A DNA stretch of 64,000 nt from Sanghuangporus weigelae. Taxonomy: Eukaryota > Basidiomycota > Agaricomycetes > Hymenochaetales > Hymenochaetaceae. Made by a program: the position numbers and the translations under genes. This document shows, in pieces, positions 57,673-64,000 of this stretch; positions within the stretch are counted from its first letter, which is position 1; the number at the start of each line of letters is the position of its first letter. The notes below the pieces were generated by a model. It saw only the letters and a program-made list of their open reading frames with translations, was not told where the DNA came from and searched no databases. The stretch lies in contig CP137320.1 of the NCBI GenBank assembly GCA_033182465.1, positions 1,736,001 to 1,800,000 on the forward strand, given 5' to 3'.

Positions 57673-58827
57673 ATGGTTTCACCACCTAAACCTTGGGAGC
57701 GTGGTACCGTCGCTGCAGCAGCTACGGCACCGTCAGTCTCCGCAGCATCGTCGTCAACAGCAGTCCCTTCGGCTGCTCCATCGCAGTCTGGATCAACGAT
57801 GGATGCTACCGGATCTACTACGCCAAATCGCCCACCTGCTCTTTCGAGTGCACCACAGTCCTATTCATCTCCTTATTCCACTACATCGTCATCATATAAC
57901 AGATTGGGGTCGTCTTACTCGCCTTATGGTGGTTACGGAGGGATGTATGGTAGCGGAATGTATGGTGGTATGTACGGAGGGATGGGCATGGGATACGGCA
58001 TGAATGGCATGGGATATGGCATGAACGGCATGAACGGCATGAACGGCATGTATGGCGGAATGCCTGGCATGCCTATGGACCCAAATAACCCGACGCTCAC
58101 ACAGCAGCTCGAGTCGACGACCCAACATACGTTCGCACTTCTTCATTCAATAGTGCAAACCTTCACGGGCCTATCGCAGATGCTAGAGTCAACGTTTATG
58201 GCTACCCACTCTTCTTTCTTCGCCATGGTTGGACTCGTCGATCAGTTCGCTCACCTTCGGAATGCATTAGGCAGTGTACTGGGTCTTTTCGGGCTTCTGC
58301 GATGGCTCAAGGAGCTAATCACTGGGAAACGAAGCCCCAATCCGATGCAGAACGAGTTTCAGTCATTCGTGAATGGAAAGCCTGTTCAGAGTGTCGCTGG
58401 CCCGCCGGCACCCAAACCGTCGAAAAAACCTATCATCATCTTCCTCCTCGCTATTTTCGGCATACCATACGCCATGCACCGGCTTATCAAGGTGCTTTCC
58501 CAACGAGTACCGCCCCAAAACGCAATACAGGGCGCAGGAGGCAGTCTTCTGGACCCTTCTCAGCTTCAATTCGCTCGTGCCAAATACCCATTCTCCGCTG
58601 CTAGTCCCGTCGAACTTTCTTTGAAGGAGAACGAGATTGTTGCGATAATGGGAAAACTGGACCCGGCCAGTGGGGTGGAGGTGGATCCGCGAACCGAGGT
58701 GTTAACTGATTGGTGGAAGGGTCGAACTCGCGATGGTCGAGAAGGATGGTTTCCGAGCAAGTGGGCTGAGGTGCTTGAAAGAAAAAAGCAAGAACCCCAA
58801 GCGTCTCCGCAGAAGTCTGTGGACTGA
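57673..58827 (+). CDS. PEX13: Peroxisomal membrane protein Pex13
   Basis: An intronless gene; the start MVSPPKPWERG matches the family's conserved N terminus, so the 22 codons of open frame before it are not used. A Ser/Ala/Pro-rich part leads to a Tyr/Gly/Met-rich repeat region (YGGMYG and GMNGMNGMNGM units, about residues 95-135). The membrane domain follows (GSVLGLFGLLRWLKELI, KKPIIIFLLAIFGIPYAM). A C-terminal SH3 domain has FARAKYPFSAAS, DWWKGR and GWFPSKW. Pex13 docks the import receptors Pex5 and Pex7 at the peroxisome with Pex14. The YG-rich region is the part known in other species to form a mesh in the import pore. The length of 385 residues is normal. Confidence 0.95.
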   Translation: MVSPPKPWERGTVAAAATAPSVSAASSSTAVPSAAPSQSGSTMDATGSTTPNRPPALSSAPQSYSSPYSTTSSSYNRLGSSYSPYGGYGGMYGSGMYGGMYGGMGMGYGMNGMGYGMNGMNGMNGMYGGMPGMPMDPNNPTLTQQLESTTQHTFALLHSIVQTFTGLSQMLESTFMATHSSFFAMVGLVDQFAHLRNALGSVLGLFGLLRWLKELITGKRSPNPMQNEFQSFVNGKPVQSVAGPPAPKPSKKPIIIFLLAIFGIPYAMHRLIKVLSQRVPPQNAIQGAGGSLLDPSQLQFARAKYPFSAASPVELSLKENEIVAIMGKLDPASGVEVDPRTEVLTDWWKGRTRDGREGWFPSKWAEVLERKKQEPQASPQKSVD

Positions 58828-59064
58828 CTGTGATCAAATTATCTCATTTCTACTCTTTGTTATGCATTGGCTTGTTCCCCTGTACTTTCACCTGTGTGCT
58901 TTTCCATGATGTTCAACAATGCAATAATGGATTCTTTACTTGCTCATGTTTTGTGTGGCTCGTCAATGAATACTGTGCTAGTGTTACATCTGTGCGCGTG
59001 ACCGCGAAGATGAAGTCCGTCGCGCAGACGACTCGTACCAAATCTACACCATATACTCAATTCT

Positions 59065-62000
59065 ATGGACTATTTCTCCAAGTTCTTACGTCCGACATCT
59101 CAGCCGTCTCCCAAGCAAACGTATAATCATGCTGCAGAGTTCCATAGAGCCTGGACTATAATTTATGTGTGCAAGCTTAATAGTGCATTTTAATTCTTGG
59201 ACTCAATGTCTTTTGCCCACAACCACAGGAGACACTCACACATCCAGATGAACGGCAACTCGCTAGAGGAATACAGGCCACAGAGGTTCCTGCTGCTCTC
59301 AAGACGGTGGTTGATTCGCTTGTATGGGAGTCTACGCGGTCAGAAGAAGGGTAGGTGTCTGAGAGCACACCAGATGTTCCACTGAAAGCCAACTGAAAGC
59401 ACTATCGGACTTCAGAGTTACCGGTGCATGTATGGAATATTTGCTCAAGAATGGTACGATAATTCACTCCGACAGCCAATCGGCTCTGAGACTTAACACT
59501 TGCTAGATGTATTGGGTACACTCGTGCGTCTAAGCGAACCCGACAGACCATCGGGCATTCAGCTCGAGGTTTTGAGAGCAGTTCAGAATATGGTAGTCCT
59601 CTTGGACGAGCAATTTCTCGTACACTCGGCTGTACATCGTGCCGTTCTAAAACTTCTCAAGACGTGTGTTGGTGACGAAATACAGGAACAGCTGGATGGC
59701 CGTAATCGGCTGATGGGTGCGGCAGGAACCACTACACGAGCATCTCCAACGGAATACGAAGAAGACCGTGCGTGATGATCTTCTCTTGAAATGTGCTATT
59801 TTGCTGAATTACTCGTTTTGTAAATTACGACCTATGTACAGTGGTTGACCTGCTTTGTCTGCTTTGCAGCCGAATACGGACGTTCCGGGAGCTCCTCATG
59901 ATATTTTTTTACGATAAGCACTGGTACCACTCAGACACTCTCACATCTGTTCCAGAAGAGGAGGAAGAAGACGTCGACCGCGATGAAAACTTTACTGATG
60001 ACGATGAGAAGCCAAGTAGCAATACGACGACTGAGCCTTCTGTCTCAGACCAACGTGCTCCGTCTCCGACAGCATCGCAGGCTACCGTGACCTCCGCTCC
60101 TGTCTCATCGCAAACAAAGAAGCCTGAATATGAATTTCTTCTACTAAACTATTTGCTACGTTTCGTTCATAGGGAAGGGAAGATTGGCGAGTTCGCGCGG
60201 GCGGGGCTTCTTTTCCTGATGGACGTTGCAATGTCACCTGGAGTGCCAATACATCGAATAGGTGGCGATAACGTCAAAATGCCTCTGCTGTCTTCTCAGG
60301 AGCAGCAACAAGCGCCAGCCTCTGATCCCGTAGCAGATGCAGCCCTGGCTCTAGCTGAATATATCTTAGATGGAGATTTCTGCGAGGTTCTTGGCGCCGG
60401 GTTAGGCGCCGTCTATTCTTTGCTCCCATCAAAGCTCGACATCCGGATGCAGCACCACCAGTCGATATCAACACAGAAAAATACTATGACAATTGGCGGG
60501 AGTGGTCCTTTGACTGATGAGGAATTGGAGAAACTCGAAATTGAAGAGGAAAAGGCGCATGCGAGTGGTGTGGAATACTCATCGAATCCCGAGTTCAAGG
60601 CTCGCTTGGAACATTTCGTGAAACTTTTGGAATTCTTGCAGGACGTGTTAAGACGTAATGTTGCGGGAATTAGTGATGATGGGACCATTGAGCCAGCGTC
60701 GTTCGTCGGTTCGGCAATCGTACAATCCATCCTGGACGCAGTTCGCCGTATTTTTCTGGAGAATGTCTTGTATCCAACGATACTGGAGTGCTCCGACGTA
60801 GACGGGAGTGCCGTTGCGGTGCTATCCTACATTGATGTTATGTTCCGTACAATTCAGGACCCTCAATTCGCCGAAAGCCTTATCGACTTCCTTGTTACCG
60901 AGGATGACACGGAGTCGTTGCGTCGCGCGCCTCAGTCGCGGCGGACGCTTCTTTTGGATAGCGCGAAATCAGCCCCGCCACCTGTCATTACGACAAGGGA
61001 GAAAAAAATGAAACGTCGAAAGAGCAGTGCAATGATGCTGCTGGAGATGGATGCCCCCAGTGCGCGAAAACAATCCGAATATTTCACATCCATGGGTCGA
61101 TTTACTTTGAAGGACCTTCTTTTGACTAGCATGCGATCAAAATCCCACGCGACCTCGGCGGCGGCATTGCAATTGATGCAAACCTTGCTGATCCATCACT
61201 GCCACCTGTCCGTTGATAAGTTATTCATTTTTTCGTACGACGAGGACGTTGCCTCCATTCTGAGTCCGTCAGAACAGAAGGAATCTTCGGAAGATGACGA
61301 AGAGGTGTTCGCGTATCCTGGTGCGGAAGTTGAGGCTACATCGCGCACCGCTTCGATCGCGGGACCTCAACTTGGGTCACGTATTCCGGAAACGTCATAT
61401 TCTATGCACGAACAAGAACTTGCTCTTCATCTTGGCCTTGTCGCACGAATAGATCCGGCACATGGGAGAGGCGCCTTCAGCACAGGTTATGACCACTATC
61501 TGCGAGACGCCATCATCACTATAGCTAGTCATTCCTGTTCAGCATGTGTCTCAGACGTTATTGGCAAGCCAGAGTCCCGACACCTACTGGATGTTAATGA
61601 TCCTGTACTTTCACTTATTCTGCAGTCGCTTCGCCACTTCTACTCGAATTCTCCCGAAGAGAACATGGCCTTGACGGGGATGCTGGCGGCCATAGCGTCG
61701 TGCCCAAGACGTTCACTGAGAGGATGGCTGCTCTTCGGCACCGATGGAACTGCTCGTCCGCCGAAGAAAGAATCAGATATGGCCCAGTTCTTTGATGACG
61801 GAGATGATCGCTCGATCGACGTCTCTATAAATGAAAGGCTCACGAGAAATGAACTGCCGATGCCGATTTATGGCGCGGGACCTCTCTCACAACCCGTTGT
61901 TCTTTCTATATTACAAGGTTTAGTTTCGAACCTCGACCGTTTTCGGGATCTGGTGAAACGCTTCGACTCTTTCCTCGCTGAGCGCAGGCAAGGCCTTGTC

Positions 62001-62579
62001 TTCTCCGAAAACCTGACAGACGCTCTGAGTCTTTCCTTCGATTTATCGAGTAATGTGATAGGAGTTTCGAGTTCTTCGAATCCATCTCGTTTAGGAACCA
62101 CTTCCTCGCCCTCTCAGAGACCAAAATCAAAATCACGGTCTGGATGGGCGTCGTTTCTTACCCCGAAGAAAATTAGACCACGCGCAGGGTCTCCTCCTAG
62201 GTCTGAGTCCCCGACATCACCACCGAGAGGAAAGACGGTTGAAGCAAGCCCATTCGGGGCGCACTACCGACAAACGAGTTCAATTGTGATGGAACCACTA
62301 GCTGCTCCTATACCCACATCTGGACCTTGGGCACCAGCGCAACTAGCGACATTCAATGCAGACGAACAAGATGTATTCGGCGCATCTGGGCAGTGGGGAG
62401 AGGAGAAACGTTCGGAAAATAAGCCTGCTCATTCTCAGGAAGAAGAGGAAATTGTTAAAACAGTGACCCTATCGCAGCTGTTGGATAATGTAGTGATCTT
62501 GGAAGAGAGCATCAAGGAACTGACTGCAACCGTTCATGCCCGGCGAAGTCTTGGAATTGATTCTCTTCGATATTTGTAG
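59065..62579 (+). CDS. FHIP/RAI16-like protein (FTS-Hook-FHIP complex)
   Basis: Starts MDYFSKFLRPTSQPSPKQ at 59065 and joins through introns at about 59166-59228, 59351-59416, 59455-59507 and 59769-59841 in frame: RAWTIIY-ETLTHPDERQL, SEEG-VTGACMEYLLKN, then DVLGTLVRLSEPDRP, and EED-LVDLLCLLCSRIR. Exon 5 is one long reading frame of over 900 residues, with LLMIFFYDKHWYHS and YEFLLLNYLLRFVHREGKIGEF in the order of the RAI16 domain. The C-terminal part is Ser/Pro-rich and basic before a short coiled segment (VIFLEESIKELT-like). In Aspergillus and animals FHIP links early endosomes to dynein through Hook. The length near 1,130 residues fits. Confidence 0.85.
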
Positions 62580-62757
62580 TCATGGTCTTATGTCCTCATA
62601 GATGCTTTACGATTGTAGAATACCCTAGGATCAAGAATAGCAGTTCAAAAATCTATCAAAACTGAAAATAAGTTTGAGGTTATGCACGTGATGCTGGTGT
62701 TTCGTGACGCGACGCGTCGGGAAACGCGTTTTGTCCTACGTACTACATTCATCATGC

Positions 62758-64000
62758 ATGGCAGCTCCCATCGTCTTGTGGAACCCCGAGTTATCGGCTG
62801 TTAGACAATCCGATGATGCAGGAAACAAAATTATCAGGACGACTCTTCCGCTACTACCTTCGTTTACACCGAGCTATCGAGCGTATGATCCAACCCAATC
62901 GAGAAACTTTACTCGTGTCCCGAGGCTCGCATCATTCTGTATTCGAGTACTTAGTCAGTATCCAGAGCAACTGCACCAGCTTGGTACTATACGTCTCCAT
63001 TTTCATCCCGAAAAGGATGGAGCAGACTCTGTCTTGCGTTCAGTGCTCCCGAAATGGAAAACTCCCGACTTCAGCCTCCTTAACGTGGATCCTCGTTTGT
63101 GGGCCACAATAGTCCAGATATATAGGAATGCTCCCGAAATCCTGTCCTCCTATCCCTGTCACCTCTCTGATCCTCACGTGCCACTCCTCAATCAAATTCC
63201 TTGCACTCCTGACTTCGCCCTTCTCACCGTTTTAAATCTGGCAGGTAGCCGGAATGTCACGGACGATAACATACTTTCGCTCAAGGTTCTCCATAATCTT
63301 ACCGCGCTCGATCTTTCCGGATCTTATGAAATTTCAGCCCGCGGAATAGTAGCGCTATCACGAACGGTTGCCTTCAACGAGGTCGGAGAGAAACGAGGTC
63401 CTTGGATACTACGTATTTTACGATTGCGATCGTGCCAGAATGTGGACAAAGTCATATTCAATGTTCTCCACTCCTTTCCACTACTGGCTATTGTTGGTTT
63501 GTCTTTCAAGTCCCTGTCGAAACCCATAGGCATTAACTGGACTACCTATAGACTTACGCGATACGCAATGCAAAGTACAAGATGTGAAGCGACCCTTCTT
63601 CTCCGCCGAGGATAATGTGTTCGATATACCATTAATAGATGCGGTCAAATATTTGTCGCGGATGCATAGATTTGTCTTCCCAAACGAGAATCCCTTCATT
63701 CTGTCTCTACAGGAGGAACCACTTCGATCTTCAAACCGACTATCAGTTCGACCCAATGCCCGTCGTGTTACGACCACGATGCCTAGTAGACACAACAGTT
63801 TTGTCGTCCTTCCGGCTTCTCGGGGTAGCACCAATTCGACGTGGCGTCAAGAGGAGACAATTCGGATTGGGAACACTGACGCTGACGAATTTCTGGAGAG
63901 ACAGGCTGAAAAGCAGGAACGCGAAAGGAGGAGAAACGGAAGAGAGGATATGTATGATGAACCGTCATATTCTGACGAGGATTGTAGCTGTTCATGCGGG
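62758..64000 (+). CDS. LRR-like protein, cut by the window end
   Basis: Start MAAPIVLWNPELSAV; the 18 codons of open frame before it are probably leader. Repeats of leucine-rich type are visible (LTVLNLAGSRNVTDDNIL, HNLTALDLSGSYEISARG, ILRLRSCQNVDKVIFN), spaced like the AMN1/F-box LRR class. One intron (about 63492-63550, phase 1) joins AIV to DLRDTQCKVQDV, completing another repeat. After that the protein is polar and basic, with EKQERERRRNGRED near the edge. The gene continues past 64000. No F-box is visible at the N terminus, so its partner is unknown. Confidence 0.65.

Overview
The window reads as nuclear DNA of a mushroom-type basidiomycete fungus (Agaricomycetes is my inference). Genes are cut by many short GT-AG introns of about 50-65 bases. 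They sit head-to-head or tail-to-tail at short spacing. The content is fungal: the end of a ferrichrome-type siderophore synthetase, an NADPH/NADH-type glutamate synthase, GH55 and membrane-anchored GH5 beta-1,3-glucanases, a Zn2Cys6 regulator, PEX13 and others. No virus-derived or LTR element was seen. One clear mobile element is present, a deletion-derived hAT DNA transposon.

Layout. 1-2857: 3' end of an NRPS (C-T-C), tail-to-tail with a DRAP deaminase (2936-3562, minus), followed by glutamate synthase (3755-11005, minus). 11.0-14.6 kb is gene-poor. 14666-15042 is a small four-exon gene behind a TATA box. 16151-17598: mitochondrial-carrier-like protein. 17772-19195: CHORD-CS co-chaperone, tail-to-tail with mitochondrial IF-2 (19259-22488, minus). 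22700-23765: ECO1 cohesin acetyltransferase (minus). 24088-27663: GH55 glucanase (minus), separated by a 1.9 kb intergenic region from a divergent GH5 exo-beta-1,3-glucanase (29601-32324). 32617-33018: IF1-like small protein, divergent from a membrane-anchored M24 peptidase (33144-34934). 35353-37297: MFS transporter (minus). 37538-38416: unknown Ser/Pro-rich protein. 38922-41774: acyl-CoA synthetase ending in SKL (minus). 42181-43330: penta-EF-hand protein (minus), with the hAT element inserted 48 bp in front of its start. 44.3-47.0 kb is gene-poor. 47008-48752: HAD hydrolase ending in SKL. 48955-49705: QCR10 (minus). 50163-50705: unknown. 51178-52343: NOP16. 53175-56051: Zn2Cys6 factor. 57673-58827: PEX13. 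59065-62579: FHIP/RAI16-like protein. 62758 to the end: LRR-like protein, cut by the window edge.

How the genes relate. Most are ordinary housekeeping genes: nitrogen assimilation, riboflavin, ribosome biogenesis, mitochondrial translation and respiration, cohesion. Two loose themes stand out. Two exo-beta-1,3-glucanases of unrelated folds share one intergenic region, one secreted and one anchored to the membrane. Three genes within 20 kb point to the peroxisome: PEX13 and two enzymes ending in -SKL. Several small or oddly spliced genes (QCR10, the IF1-like gene, the 62-residue protein, the terminal exon of glutamate synthase, the true start of IF-2) only appear when short exons are joined by hand. 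I found no convincing new multi-gene system. The most unusual object is the hAT derivative, which has dense CGGATACGG/CCGTATACGG repeats at its ends and carries a WD40-repeat fragment.
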